Shown one piece after another: positions 1-12,300 of a stretch of 64,000 nt of DNA. A program made the translations under genes and the position numbers. This DNA comes from Blastocystis hominis (Eukaryota > Sar > Bigyra > Opalinata > Blastocystidae): the NCBI RefSeq assembly GCF_000151665.1, contig NW_013171816.1:315001-379000 (forward strand), written 5' to 3'. A model generated the notes under the pieces. It was not told the origin of the DNA. It did not search any database and saw only the letters and a program-made list of their open reading frames with translations. Position 1 is the stretch's first letter. Each line of letters starts with the position of its first letter.

Positions 1-2
1 AG

Positions 3-1915
3 AAGGTTGATGCGAAAGGAATGGGGTTGCAGAACAATGAGTTGATCAGTGATCTGACAACGTTTACTCCCCAGTCCATTGTGCCTGAGGTGGAAGTAAA
101 GGTGACTCCGAAAGTCGAAATGGAAGTTGTTGAAAGTGGTTTACTTACAAACTCGAGAGTTGTACTTTTTTCTGGTTATTATTCTTAGTTTGCTGTTAGT
201 TTGATTAAGTCTATCACTGGTTCTGGTTGTCTTGGAATTCCATTTTCAATTATGAACGTATTGAAACACAGATTGTATAACGGCTTAGATGGGTATTGTT
301 CCTACAATTATTATGTTTGCTTTCGTTGCCTGGGTTAACGTGATCAACTCGAAGTACCTTATCGAATCGAACGACGGAATTCGGAAGCATGTGGTCCCAG
401 TGCATCATTCGAATCGCGTTATCAGCAATGATTACGGTAACCTTATGTTTCAAGTGTGTTTTCTTTGTATTGTTTTATTCTTTAGTTATGGGGAAACCCT
501 GGCTATTACACCTTCCTTTTCTTTTTCTTTGTGACCATATGGGGTATTATCATCGGCACAATCGTTTCCCTCCTTTTTTTCATTCATTCCCAGATCGGCG
601 TCATGGACAACATTAAAAACTTGAACTGGCCCGAAGACTTCTTAGGCGGTGCCTCCAGTCGCAATCTCATCTTCCACATCATCCTCACCCTTCTCATCTA
701 CATCGTCTCCTGCATCCAAGACCTCGAGTTTCCCCGTTTCCCCTTTTTAACGCATAGCAAGCTCTTCTTCGTCTCTTGGTTCGGAATCTTCACGCTTCTC
801 ATCTCCTACCTCGCCGTCGTCATGTTTCTCCGTTTCTCCTTTTTAACGTTTAGCTACGGTTTCGTTTCGTTCTCTCCGAAGCTCTCCTCCTCGCTTTTCT
901 GGTTCTCCAATTTCCAGAACTTCGCCAAGTCCCTCGGCATCGCGCCGTATTCCCTCGGGTACAACTTCGCCTTCCTCACTTTCTACGTTTCCCCCGCGGT
1001 TCCTGCTCACGCGTAGAAGCAAGTCCGCCACGAGGAGCAGCCGCGCACGTACCGCGTGACGAAGCAATGCGTGGTGGGCATCTGCTTCGCGTACCTCTCT
1101 CTGGCGTCGCTAGCGGCGGTGTTTTTCAGCGCGGATCCCCGCGGGGTGCAGCAGATCATCGTGCAGAACCTGCCCGCGTCGTCGTGGGCGGCGGCGCTGA
1201 TTTATGTGCTGGTGGCGGCGTCGTGTCTGTGCACCATGCCGGTGTTCATCTCGACGACGGCGGAGCTGCTGGAGAGCGGATGTGTGGAAACGGGGAAGCG
1301 GTGAGGCGTAGGCCCGAAGGGAAAGATGACGTTCTTTGTGAGGGATTGGAGAAGGCTGGCGATTCGGGGAGTGCAGGTGGGAGTGCTGAGCGGAATTACT
1401 TACGCGGTGCCGTTCTTTAGCGATATTTGTAGTTTTGATATCCGCGTTGTGGCTGTTTGTTTGTGTGTTTGTTTGTGTGTGGAAGAGGAGTGAGGGAGTA
1501 TTGGATTTCTATTGCTTCTTGTTTTTTGATGTGGAATTGATTCAATGATGTGGAATTGATTCAATGATTTGGAATTCATTCATTGATTTCTTTTTTCTTT
1601 TTGTATTGAACGTGGCTTTCTTTCTGCCATTCCCTGGCTTCCTTCGTAGCCTTTTGTCCTCTCTCTCTCTTTCTCTCTCTCTTTTGCTATGTATTGTGTA
1701 TTGATCGTTTTGTTTCCTTCATTCCACTCGGAGGATTCGCTTTCGTGGTGACTTCGATGATTATTCCTGTGATGATTCACTACTTCCTGTTCAAGGATAC
1801 TCTGTCTTTTAAAGGTTATTTTATGCATGGATTTATTTTCCTCTCGTCGGTTTTGATAATGGTTGTCTCGTCCTATTACTCCCTGATCGAGCTCGGATCT
1901 AAGCTTTCGTCTTAA
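3..1915 (+). CDS. Amino acid/auxin permease (AAAP, SLC36/38-like) transporter, 5'-partial
   Basis: Multi-exon gene running in from the left edge; its start lies outside the window. A soluble acidic N-tail is followed at 189-257 by the first AAAP helix (SLIKSITGSGCLGIPF), then MGIVPTIIMFAFVAW, an SNDYGNL loop, further membrane helices, a VQNLP/ALIYVLVAASCLCTMP helix pair, a VRDWRRLAIRG segment before PFFSDIC, and final helices to the TAA at 1913-1915. This order is that of proton- or sodium-coupled amino-acid permeases of plasma membrane or lysosome/vacuole; the substrate cannot be read. Introns: 159-188, 258-288, 454-485, 728-757, 824-853, 987-1016, 1282-1311 (30-32 nt) and one much longer, low-complexity intron from about 1433 whose 3' end (before about 1700) I could not fix. 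Five introns are a multiple of three and stop-free, so naive ORFs read through them. Confidence 0.85.
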
Positions 1916-1981
1916 TTTTTACTACCACTCAATAGGAATAATGAAAATCAATTTAATTTTTTAATATCAATGAAGTCGGAT

Positions 1982-1989
1982 TGTTTGTT
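1982..1989 (+). terminator. TGTTTGTT 3'-end motif of the permease gene
   Basis: TGTTTGTT lies 67 nt after the permease stop and 50 nt before the next start codon, in AT-rich DNA. In Blastocystis this octamer sits just downstream of the poly(A) site. Here it would give a short 3' UTR. Confidence 0.6.
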
Positions 1990-2038
1990 ATAAAACGAGT
2001 TTTTTGTTTTTACCTTTTCGTTTTCCAAAGATTGATCT

Positions 2039-5000
2039 ATGGGAAGCGATATCAGTAAGCCTTTTTTAGATGAGTTCTGGAGGAAGAAAGGAGGTTCATT
2101 ACGTCAAGGTGTATCTGAGATGTACCACAGTAAGCTGCATATTTTATGGAACCCCTAATTTGCAGTGAAAATTGTACTTCGAGGAATGAAATGTACGGGT
2201 AAAACGAGTCTCTTCGAAGTTTTCCAAGGCCATGCGTGTCCCGACAAATATATTCCCTCGAGTGAAATTAATACAACACAAGCATACTGGACGAATCCTC
2301 AAACAAAAGAACGAGTTAAGGTTGCTGTCTCTTCGCTACTTTTTAATTCGCAGATTGAAATTTGGGATGTAGTGGATCAAGCTTCTGTATCTGAAAAAGA
2401 TCAAGTCAGTATCGACAAGCTTCCTGGTACGGTTTGCCTTTGCTTTTCTTTCTTCTAGAAATGACAAAGAAAGGCAGTGTAGCTAGTGGCAGCTACATTT
2501 TCGGTTCTCCCTCTCTCCGCATCTCTCACTCATAGAAGGCGTGGACGCAAAAAACGTCAATGTGTATCAAGGATGCCAAGCCTGTCTTTTCCTTCTCGAT
2601 CCTCGCAATGTACGTTCCCATTCTGTTATTAGTGGATAACCTCGCAGCTCGACTCCATCGAATACTTCAAACAAAACGTCACGAGCGTTCCCATTCATAT
2701 CCCCATTCTCGTCATCGCAAACTTCCGCGATCAATTCGATGCCTGGAAAATCTCTCCAGCGGAGCTGCAATCGCTAATCGACGACTACTCGCAGCTTCCT
2801 TCGCTCCCGGAGTCGGAATCGCACGATCCTCCGCAGCCCGCCGAGCTCCTCTCGGAATTAAGTTCATTCGGCACCATGCTCGGCGAGCTGTACGAAGGCC
2901 GTCGCCGCGTGATTAAGCTCATCGAGACATCCATGCTGGAGAAGTTTGGCCTGCACGTAGGAGATGATGATGCTCGACATGATGTCCAGTCGCTGTATCT
3001 TTTCCTCTGCGTTCCATTCTTCATTTTCGAACTGATCCAGCTCCGTACGCAAATTATCGTAAGCGTTCGCCTCGTTTCTCACCCAAGGTGGCATTGCAGC
3101 AATTGCGCGAAGCCGATGAAACGCTCGCGAACTACGTAAAAACCGCGACATACGAGGCGTTTCAGATCATGCGGCGCGAATACGAAATGAAACTCCGCGA
3201 GGAGGAGCGACGGAAACGCCTGGAGGAACTTCGAAAAGAACGATTGGCCGAAGACGATGAAACGCCCGCCAAAGATGCGAAGAAACTCCCTGGCGATGAA
3301 ACGCCCGTGTCGAAAGAGCGGGAAAAGAAGAAGCCGTTTTTAGCGCGGGAAAAGAAGAAAAGCGGGAATCGCATCAAAACCGCGGAAACTTCCGGGAAGA
3401 ATTATGAAACGCTCCGCGGAGAAAGTGAGTTTCCACGGTTTCTCCGATGCATAGAAGGGGATGATTCGTGGAAACGTGGAACCGTGGATCCGTGGAACCT
3501 TCCGAGCGACTCGGAGAACGAGCTAGCGAGTCCGTCAGAATTCCCGCGGGAGAGTCGTTCCGCGGGGCTGTGCGCGTGTTCTCCGGGGAGTTCGTTCTAC
3601 GACGAGGAGGGTGGGCGTTATTTTGAAGGAGGTTTCTGGTAGAGATGGAGCGGCGGCTGGGCGCGACGCTGCAGCGCATGGAGCTGGCGGAGCTGGTGCA
3701 GGCGGACGCGGAGGCGACGCCCACGCTGGCGCCGACGTCGTCGTCGAACTCGCTGCTGGTGGGCGAGGAGTGGAGGCAGCGCAATGGGAGCGTGCAGTGG
3801 AGGAGGCCCCGCGGGGGAGAGGAGGAGGGAGAGGAGGGGTCCAGTGGGTCCAGTGGGTCCAACGGACTCTTCGATGGACCCGTGTCGCCCCTCGAAGCCA
3901 TCGGCGCTGTCTCTAGCGAGGGACCCAGCGACAAAGACCAAGGAACCAGCGGATCGGACCAGCAGGCAAGAGAGTTTTCGGTCAATGGCTCTGCCAATGG
4001 CTCTGCCAATGGGTCTACCAATGGTTCTGTGCCTGGTTCTGTTTATCACTCTGTAGCCTCTGTGCCTGGCTCTACCAATGGTTCTACTACTGCCTCTGTG
4101 CCTGCCTCTGTGCCTGCCTCTGTGCATAGCTCTACTAGTGGCTCTATGAGTGGCTCTACCAATGCCTCTCTGCCTGGTTCTTCCAGTGGTTCTATTCTTG
4201 TCTCTTCCGGTCCTGCTCCGCGCGTCGTTTCCCCCGCTTCCTCGCTGCACCGCGCTGCTCCTGGCTCAGCCGTGGACAAACCCGTCGCCTCGCCCTCGGC
4301 AATGCCCACCTCGCCCTCGGCAATGCCCACCTCGCCCTCGGCAATGCCCACCTCGCCCTCGGCAATGCCCACCTCGCCCTCGGCAATGCCCAGTTCCACC
4401 AAGCGCGGGGGTTTCAATCCCCTCACCCGCTTCACTGGATTGGCGCGCCGGCCCAAGCCCGCGGCCCCGGCAATGCCCAGCTCCACCTCGGCAATGCCCA
4501 GCGTCCCCTACGAGGATTTTGCCGCGGGGGAATCCAGCGCCACGCCCTCCCCCGCGGATTTCCCGCCCAGCGACTCCGACAGCGTTCTCTACCACGCCAT
4601 CCCCGCGGGGAGCGACGACGATGAAACGCCTCACCCCATTGGCTCCCCAGAATCGCCGATTCCCGCGGAACTGACCGGCAAATCCGCGCAGAATCGCCGA
4701 TCCCCGCGGGACCTCCTACCCCGTTCTGTCGAAACAGGAGAAACCGTGGAAACCGGTGACGATGAAACGCCTGCGCTTCCCGCGGTTTTTTCGGAGGAAT
4801 TTTCGGTGCGTTTCCAGAAGCTGCCAAACGAGTCTGAAAACCGCGACAAATCGAAGGGCGTTTCGATGAGTACGCGTCTGAAGAACGCGTGGAACCGAAT
4901 CCTGGAGGAAGACGGCGAAGATGACAAGAAGAAGAAAAAAAGGCGGGAGAAAAAGGCGGGAATTCCCGCGAAACCCGCGGAGGCGGGAAGTGGAAACAGC

Positions 5001-5351
5001 GGAAACGGCGCGAGCGGAGAGAACGCGGCGGCGGCAGGAAACGTGGGAAGCGTAGGAAGCGGCGATTTGCAGGCGAACGGAGGGAAAAAAGGGAAATGGG
5101 AGATCGAAACGAGTTAATGATGGCGATGGAGATGATGGGTAGAAGTGATCTCGCCGGTGAAGAGGATGTTCAACTCGCTGAAGCCGACGCAGAAGAGCCA
5201 TTCGGCGAAGGAAGGAGAGCCGAACGCAGCCGATGCCGATGGCGCTTCGATGGAGGGCGGAGAAACCACATCGGTTGTGGATACGGTGCAGGAAACGAAC
5301 GCTGGGGCTGGAGTCGAGGCGGCGGAGGCGTCGACGAGCCGATCTGCGTAG
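2039..5351 (+). CDS. RABL6: RABL6-like (Rab-like 6/PARF) GTPase with long disordered C-terminus
   Basis: Start ATG 2039 (MGSDISKPFLDEF). Spliced exons give a P-loop (GMKCTGKTSL), the effector-like PSSEINTTQAYW, the RABL6 signature EIWDVVD, CLFLLDPRN, and a VIANFRDQFDAW segment replacing the usual NKxD, then a helix SMLEKFGLH-SLYLFLCVPFF that matches the conserved RABL6 region after the G domain. The C-terminal half is charged and then Ser/Gly/Pro/Asn-rich low complexity, as in animal RABL6, with (PSAMPTS)n around 4296-4391. Introns seen: 2130-2165, 2321-2353, two or more near 2430-2660, one of 33 nt near 2957-2990, one near 3058-3088, 3425-3454, 3611-3642 and 5113-5142. The last restores the frame into MFNSLKPTQKSH and a TAG at 5349-5351. 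RABL6 proteins are linked to proliferation and trafficking in animals; the role here is inferred only from homology. Confidence 0.8.
4296..4391 (+). repeat. 21-bp coding minisatellite in the RABL6-like gene
   Basis: About 4.5 tandem copies of a 21-bp unit beginning TCGGCAATGCCC, in frame, encoding PSAMPTS. A looser copy (SSTSAMPS) occurs about 90 bp downstream. The repeat lies in the disordered tail, so length variation would be tolerated. Confidence 0.85.
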
Positions 5352-5374
5352 TGTATATTGTGTTTTGATTGTTT

Positions 5375-5382
5375 TGTTTGTT
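5375..5382 (+). terminator. TGTTTGTT 3'-end motif of the RABL6-like gene
   Basis: The octamer lies 23 nt after the TAG at 5349-5351 in a T-rich tract and about 90 nt before the syntaxin start. It matches the poly(A)-site motif seen after other genes here. Confidence 0.6.
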
Positions 5383-5470
5383 GCAGAAATTGTTTGAATT
5401 CCCGCGGTTCTGGTTGATGTAAAAATGAAAGTTCGGAATTGAATTCTTTAAAATCCATTCTGTGCCGCGT

Positions 5471-6497
5471 ATGAGCTTTCGAGATTTCTCTGCTGGAAGA
5501 TCAAATAAGGGATATGCCCCTATGAATAATAGAACGCCGTACTTTTTGAAGAAGTGTTTTTTACGTGTTAGGGTCAGGCCGAAAGGAAATAATAATGACC
5601 AGCTGTCGACCTCGGTGGAAGATATTCGAATCGATCTTCAAAACCTGGATAAGAAGATCACCGAACTGAATCGTATGTTCCAGAATTTGGGAACGCGTGT
5701 CGACAATCAGCAGTTGCGAACAGAGATGTAAGCACCAAATATTGTGTCTCGATACAAGGAAAAAGGCCATCCGTGATTTGCAGTCTATGCTATCGAAACT
5801 GAACGAGCACTTGGACGAAATGGACCAATATGCAAAGACAAAGGGAAAGAACGTATTTGTCATTGCCATTCGATTCATCGTTAGCGAGACATGCTCAAAC
5901 AACTCTCCGAGCTGCGTCGCACAAAGGAGAAGAAGGCGCTTCAGATGAAAGAACTGATCGATAAAGCGGAGGAGTACATCCGTCAGAATCCTCCCCAGCC
6001 TGTCGTGTATATTTATTTTGACCCAAATTTCGCTCATTCCTAGCAGCTCTGCCTATCTGGACACGGAAGAAGTGGAGAACAAGTTCGACAAGTCGGGATG
6101 ATGCAGTCCTCCTCCTTGTAGAGTGAATCCGAGCAATGCGAACCTGCAGTACAACGAGCTGCTCATCCGCGAGCGACACGAAGATATTTTGGCGCTGTCC
6201 ACGGAGATGAACCAGGTGCAAACGGCGTTCAAAGATTTGGCGGAAATGATCGCAGACCAGGGCGAAATGATCGAAGACATCGAGGCCAACGTCACGTCTG
6301 CCGCGGAGCAGTCGAAGCAGGGCGTGAGACAGATTATGGTGCGGGAGTGATCGGGTTTTGAGGGGTAGAAGGCGAAGGCGAGCCAGCGATCGTCGCGGAG
6401 GAAGTGTTGGACGATTCTGACGATTGTGAGCGTGGTGGTGATAGTGGCGGTCGGGCTGATTATTTGGATCGAGGTGGCGAAGAGGAAGGAGGAATAG
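5471..6497 (+). CDS. Qa-SNARE syntaxin (syntaxin 7/12-like)
   Basis: Start ATG 5471 (MSFRDFSAGRS). Spliced exons encode an N-terminal helical Habc-type region (VEDIRIDLQNLDKKITELNRMFQNLGTRVD, followed by SMLSKLNEHLDEMDQYAKTKGKN and RDMLKQLSELRRTKEKK), a linker, then a SNARE motif with the Qa pattern ERHEDILALSTEMNQVQTAF-KDLAEMIADQGEMIEDIEANV, whose ionic-layer glutamine sits in ADQGEMI. A 30-nt intron (6339-6368) separates this from a Lys/Arg-rich stretch and one C-terminal membrane anchor (ILTIVSVVVIVAVGLIIWI), TAG at 6495-6497. It would drive endosomal or vacuolar membrane fusion as target SNARE. The DxxE-rich N-terminus and early-Gly syntaxin 7/12 type is a family-level guess; the Qa assignment itself is firm. 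Confidence 0.88.
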
Positions 6498-6505
6498 TTT
6501 GGCGA

Positions 6506-6513
6506 TGTTTGTT
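6506..6513 (+). terminator. TGTTTGTT 3'-end motif of the syntaxin gene
   Basis: The octamer begins 9 nt after the syntaxin TAG and only 46 nt before the ATG of the next gene, implying an extremely compact intergenic region. Confidence 0.65.
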
Positions 6514-6558
6514 GGAAATGCAATAGTTTTGTTCTTTCTTTCTCTCCTGCGAGGCACA

Positions 6559-9273
6559 ATGACTGATGAGAATGATAGAAGGCTGGCAAAGCTCTATGTT
6601 TTGATGGAAGATGGAGAGTGGAAGGAAGAATGTATGGGAATCGTTCTTTTAAATATGGATACAGTGACCCTTTTGGAACGGAGTCAGGTGTAGGAAGAGG
6701 GCGATCAAATGATTGAAATTCACAAAGTGGGAGAAATTCAGCAAGTGCTTCGACAAATCCTGATTCATCCAGATATTGTATATCAAGAAAATGATAGTAA
6801 GTGGATATTGCCATTTCTTATGCGAAGAGTGTCTAATCCAGTGGTCGGAAGACAAAGATCACGAATATGCGCTCAGCTTCCTAACAGAAGATTATCGTAA
6901 CACTATCATGTACAAATGGTTGGGTGTCCTAACTGGAAGGAAGCAAATTCGCGCAGTGAGTAGTTCCAGTGCCATTTTATCTCGTATATATTGCTTAGTA
7001 TAATGAAAGCCTAATGAAATAGAGCTCAAACAGCAAGTAGCTCTGGAATCGCCCACCTCCTTCTCTCTACCCGACGTTTCGATGGCGAATCTTTCGGAAA
7101 TCGCTCTAACCCTCCTGAACGTCACTCCTCCCGACCTCTCTTATGTCGTTGCCCGATTCACCGAAAATGTACATTTTGCTTTGTGAATTTCGAATCAGAA
7201 CGCTTCCTATTTCAAAGAACTCTTAGAAATCGCAGAAACGAGCATTCTTTTAGAAGACCTCACTCCAGTCCATGAACTCGCTCTCGCCATTGTGTTCCTA
7301 GGTTGGTTTCTGCGCGTTCAGTGGTTATTATTGATAGCAGCCAAAAACGATCCCGAACTAAATACCCTCCTTTTCGGGAATTCCAATTATCTCCGCGTTT
7401 TCAACATTTTGAATTGTTTGTTCTCTCCCGTGTCGCCTTATTCCATAGATTACAACGATAACTACTTAGAAATCCACGCAGATCACTGCTCCACATTCGA
7501 ACACCACATTCATTACCATGATGTCCTTTCGATCTCCGATCACTCTCTCCTCGACCTCATCCACATCACCTTCCGTCTTATCTACATCCGCGTAGCTCCT
7601 TTCTGCATTTTATTCGACGCTAGGACGCCGTCTCTCCGGACATCGTGGGCGTTTCAAACACCGGAATCGCGGTTGCAATCAACGAAAACATCCAAAAAAT
7701 CCTCATGCAGCTCTGCGACGATCCCCGCTACGCCGCCCAGATGTAGAGCTCCCCGCGGGGATGTCCCGTAGAATGAAACTCCTGGATCCGACGCAGGATT
7801 TGACGGAAATCGTGGGTTTAATTTACGAACTTTTCTACATGTCCGCGGTGGTGGACGAAACCGCGGTTATCGCGCTGTTCAAGTGGGGATGCAGAGGGCG
7901 TTTTATAACTGAAGAGCGTTCTGCGGGTATCAGGAGAGCGAAGACGAGTTCGAGGAGAAATTTGTCATTCCAAAAGAACCCATTATTTTGGACAAATGCG
8001 CGCAGATTTTGGCGTCCGGCCATCAAAAGCCAGAAATCGTCCAGAAAATGTATTCCAGAAATCGTGCCTTTTTTTCTTAGCGTGCTCATCATCGAGCGGA
8101 TCTGCCGGCTGAACCCGTCGTTCTGCTGCTCGTTCTTTCTGAGCAAGACCCGCGGGGAACCGTGCGATTGTCTGGGCGAACTGATCGGTCTGCTGCTGGA
8201 GAGCGAGGATCTGGGCGTGCAGCAGAGCGTGTATCAGATCCTGGGGACGCTGTTCGGCCGGGACGCGACGATGAACGTAGGAGAGCTCGAGAGAATGAAG
8301 CGCAGCTCGACGACCGGCTGAATCTGCGGCAGTTTTACGCGGTTTATTTCCCCGTTATCGAGCAGGCGCTCCTTCACGCGCCAAATACCGCGGTAAACGC
8401 CACGCTTCTCGCCATCGAGCTCGTCACCGCGTTTCTCCCCATCCACCAGACCTTTCTCCGCGGCGTGTTCACCGCGGGAAAACTCCTCGAAACGCTGATG
8501 ATGAAACTGCCGATGGATTGTGTGCCCAGCGTTTCGATGGTCATTCGGTGTGGTAGAAACGGGGAAACGGGGTTCCGTGTAGCGGTGATTCGGCTGCTGT
8601 CCGTGGGGATCGGTCTGCAATCGTCGTGGTTTTCCACGATTCTGGTTCACCGCGGTTTATTGAGGTTTGTGTACGCGTTGACGACGCCGGAAATTCTCCT
8701 CAAAGATTCGCTTCTGGCCGCGTCGCTGCGGAATTTCTTCCAGTGGGCGCTTCTGAATCACCACATCGAAGTTTTGCTCGATGTGGCAGAAAAAGTCCCG
8801 AATTTGGGAATTGCAGAAATCACCCCGTTTTCCGACATTTTGCAATTTGTGAGGGAGAAACCGGCTTCCGAGTTGGTTGAGAAAGTAGTGGCGTTTTTTG
8901 GAATTCCAGAAATAGAGCGAAATGCAGGAGGAATTGGAGGACGAACTGTATTTGGATTCGGTGAATTCTGAGGATGAAACGCCCGCCATGATGCCGGTTG
9001 AGGACGAATCGACGGAGAAACCGCCGAGTGAAACTCCCGACGATGGTTCAGGCGAAACTCCCAGGGAAACGCCCAGGGAAACGCCCAGGGAAACGCCCAG
9101 GGAAACGCCCAGGGAAACTGCCGGGGAGGTGGACGGGAACGAAGGCGAGCAGCCGTCGATCGTTTCGTTCTTTGGGAGATCGGCGGGTGTAGCGCCGAGC
9201 AGCGGATTCAAGTTGAATCTGACGATCGATCTGGGAACGGTGAACGCAAAGAGACAAAAAATTAGTTCTGAAT
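6559..9273 (+). CDS. PPP4R3: Protein phosphatase 4 regulatory subunit 3 (SMEK/PP4R3-like)
   Basis: Start ATG 6559 (MTDENDRRLAKLYVLMEDGEW). The N-terminus is the EVH1/Ran-binding-like domain of PP4R3, with CLIQWSEDKDHEYALSF matching the conserved VWSE..DYALSF segment. It is followed by DUF625/ARM-type helices (LSEIALTLLNVTPPDLSYVV; SLLDLIHITFRLIYIRDAV; GLLLESEDLGVQQSVYQILG; ALLHAPNTAVNATLLAIELV; LLKDSLLAASLRNFFQWALL) and an acidic tail (YLDSVNSEDETP) with an ETPR repeat. Introns include 6664-6693 (30 nt, hides an in-frame TAG), a 31-nt intron at about 6791, 7743-7771 and 8553-8582. The reading frame has no genomic stop at its natural end: T9273 followed by a poly(A) tail makes TAA, five bases before TGTTTGTT. 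PP4R3 targets PP4 to nuclear substrates in DNA repair and centrosome function. Confidence 0.85.
9061..9118 (+). repeat. 12-bp coding repeat (ETPR)n in PP4R3 tail
   Basis: Five tandem copies of AGGGAAACGCCC encode (RETP)n in the acidic tail. The unit contains the GAAACGCC word that also recurs singly in other genes of the window. Confidence 0.85.
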
Positions 9274-9285
9274 GGAGTGTTTGTT
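9273..9285 (+). terminator. Polyadenylation-created stop plus TGTTTGTT (PP4R3)
   Basis: Layout is T(9273)-GGAG-TGTTTGTT(9278-9285). T9273 is the first base of an in-frame TGG codon. Cleavage after it plus adenylation gives TAA directly after ...KISSE. The same T-N4-TGTTTGTT spacing occurs at three other gene ends in this window. Confidence 0.75.
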
Positions 9286-9338
9286 GGAAATCGTGTTTGA
9301 AGGAAGGGGAAGGAATAGAATGGAGGGGAAATGGATGA

Positions 9339-12300
9339 TGTTTAAAACGGGGTGAATGACGATAATTACTCGAAGTCATTAGTACTTTTATACTTTGCTA
9401 TCCTTTGAATATCTTTGAACAACAATTTCCCTATATTACTAATTGTGTTAGTGCTCTCAACTTTTGAAATGAATAGATTGTTGCCATTATGGCAATAGAG
9501 AGAAGGTATAATTGATGGAATGTGTTTGGATCCCAAAGAATCGATCTATCATTTTCATTCTGTGGTAATATTGGATTGTAATATACAAAATCAATGTAAA
9601 TATCGTAAATTTGCTTTATACAAAGCACAATATAATTTATTTTGATAAAGAAAATCGTCTTATGAAACATAATATTTTTGTAGCAATTCATCGCATCTTG
9701 AATATCTAAGCTTTTTATTATTTACAATTAACATTTCGCTCCATTTCAGCATTCTTTCCCATATCTCCATTAGTAAATAATGTGTCACACTTGCTATACC
9801 ATTCATTTTATCATATATGGAATCTTTGTGATTATAACTGCTTGTTTATTTCATATCTAATTATGAACAAATGAATTGTTATTAATGCAAATGGGGAATG
9901 AATATCTCTATTGTTCATTGAAAATCGTATTCTGAATATACAGTTTATTCCTTTCTTTTAACCATTCAATCAAGTCTATTTCATTATCATCATTCAAAGA
10001 AATATCTTGTAGTATTCACCTGGAAACATAATCTTTATGTTAGTTAAGCAATAGAAAATGAACTCTAAATATCATGATTGTTGTGTAGTCATCTCCCCAT
10101 TACTGATTGCTTTGCCATTTCATTTATCTTAATCTCTTCATTGGTATTAAATTGGACTTGATTCAATTAAATGCATAGTATTTTTATCGAAAATGAAATG
10201 TAAACTCACAAGATATATAATACTAGTTATATTATTTTCAAAGCGAGAACCACGGAAGAATATATGTAAACAATTATAATGGAATGGAGGTAATTGAGTT
10301 ATAACTTTTTCAACAATGGTTAATAGGTATAAATAGGAACAATCGAATATTGAAAATATCATAAGGTCTCATGGGTATAATTGAATAAGCAGCTAAATAA
10401 TCAACTTACTCTCTGAGTGCTTTGTGTGTGTTTGTAGTCATAAATACATTATTTCTGGATGTCCCTAAGGCAATATATATTATGAACATGCTTGGAATAT
10501 CGAATGTACCTGATTATTATACATGTGCGGGGTGCGAGGATATTCATACTGCTTTCATGGTGCATTTTTGTTTACACAATATTATAGTTATGTCTATGTT
10601 ATGGGTTTCAAAAATGTATCAAGATAATACAATTGTATCATAATAAAATGCAAATTCTCACAGTAAATGAAAGCAAGGATATGCTTGTTCTAAAACATAA
10701 AACGAATGTAGATTACACATTAATAGAGATATTAAGGATGAAATGCTTGCTTTTTACAAATGTTGCTGAATTTCATTATGTTTTTCAACAATACTGTACA
10801 ATACAGGAATGTGATGATCTAGATCTATACATGAGGTAAATAAACTAATATCTGAAAAACAAAAAATACGTATTGTTTCATGCTACTGCAGATTGTATGA
10901 TGTAATCTGCATGAAGATTCATACAGAATTATGATTCTAAATTGAAAAAAACAATCCTACTGGTCTAGTTTAAAATTAGAGTTAGGGAATAGAGTGTATG
11001 AGTAAACTCGAATATAAAAAAGACAGTATCCTGAAAGAAAATGTGAATAGCTGATATTAACCATCTATATGAAAAGATAGAATAATGAGTATTTGTGATT
11101 GATTGTATATTTTGGCTTATCAGTATACTCCATGGAATAGAATACTGTCAAAATAAGATAGGTAAGTGTGGAATAATCAGAAATGGCCAGTATGAATGAA
11201 AACAACAACAATACTAGAATGTAATAGAATAGTAGAAAATAACATATGTATGAAGTAGCAATGGAAATGAAGTCATTTTCACAAATTACGACAAACAATA
11301 GCTGAAATGATGATATTTCACAGGGATCTGCTTTAGCACATCCTGAAACGAATTACATAGATCATGCATAGTTTTGCTTCAAAACAAACAAAATCCAGAC
11401 AAACACGATTCTGTCATTTCATTGGTTTAACACAATGTTTGATTCTGTTAAATCCATTTTCATAAAATAACTAATTCTGAGTAGCAGGAACAATACTGTT
11501 GATACTTAGTACTGGAATAACCAATCGATGAATGAATGATTGGAGTTTGTAGTAAATTCCGTTATTGTTAGTTGGAATGCACAATGATTGGTATATAGTG
11601 GTTGGAACTGAATGATTCATAGATATTATCACAGATTGTATGCCATATGTGAATCGAATTGTACTGGAATGATTTGTGTAATTGGTCACAATCTATTGAA
11701 TGAATATGAGTTGGATGTACAAAGATTGCATAGCATGGAGATGGTTTGTACCATGAATGAATGAAAGAAAGGAGAAAAGAATAGAAGAAATAGTATTCAT
11801 TGCTTAAGATCTTAATCCATTCAATGATATGTATTAGTTATTTATTATGAATGTAATACGTGATAATGATAATGAAGAGTGAATGAGAGAGAATCGAAAT
11901 GAATGGAAATGTGATTGATTGTGATATTGGAGTTGGATTCGATACGATTTCAGCAATTCAACACTGAAATGAAAACAAATGAATGAATGAATGAATGAAT
12001 GAATGAATGAATGAATGAATGAATGAATGAATGAATGAATGAATGAATGAATGAATGAATGAATGAATGAATGAATGAATGAATGAATGAATGAATGAAT
12101 GAATGAATGAATGAATGAATGAATGAATGAATGAATGAATGAATGAATGAATGAATGAATGAATGAATGAATGAATGATATCTTATCTAAGATATGATTG
12201 ACAATCTCAATACACTACTCACAACCAATGATCTGTAAATCAGTAACAAGGATATCATTCATTCATTCATTCATTCATTCAATCTATTCTATTCTAGTTT

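Noticed and set aside
5145-5351. Separate small gene after the RABL6-like ORF
   Set aside because: A 30-nt GT-AG intron at 5113-5142 removes the TAA and joins it in frame to the upstream exon; no poly(A) motif lies between.
10422-10839. Two adjacent ORFs of 73 and 68 codons in AT-rich DNA
   Set aside because: No domain, no exon signals that join them, composition as in the surrounding non-coding DNA.
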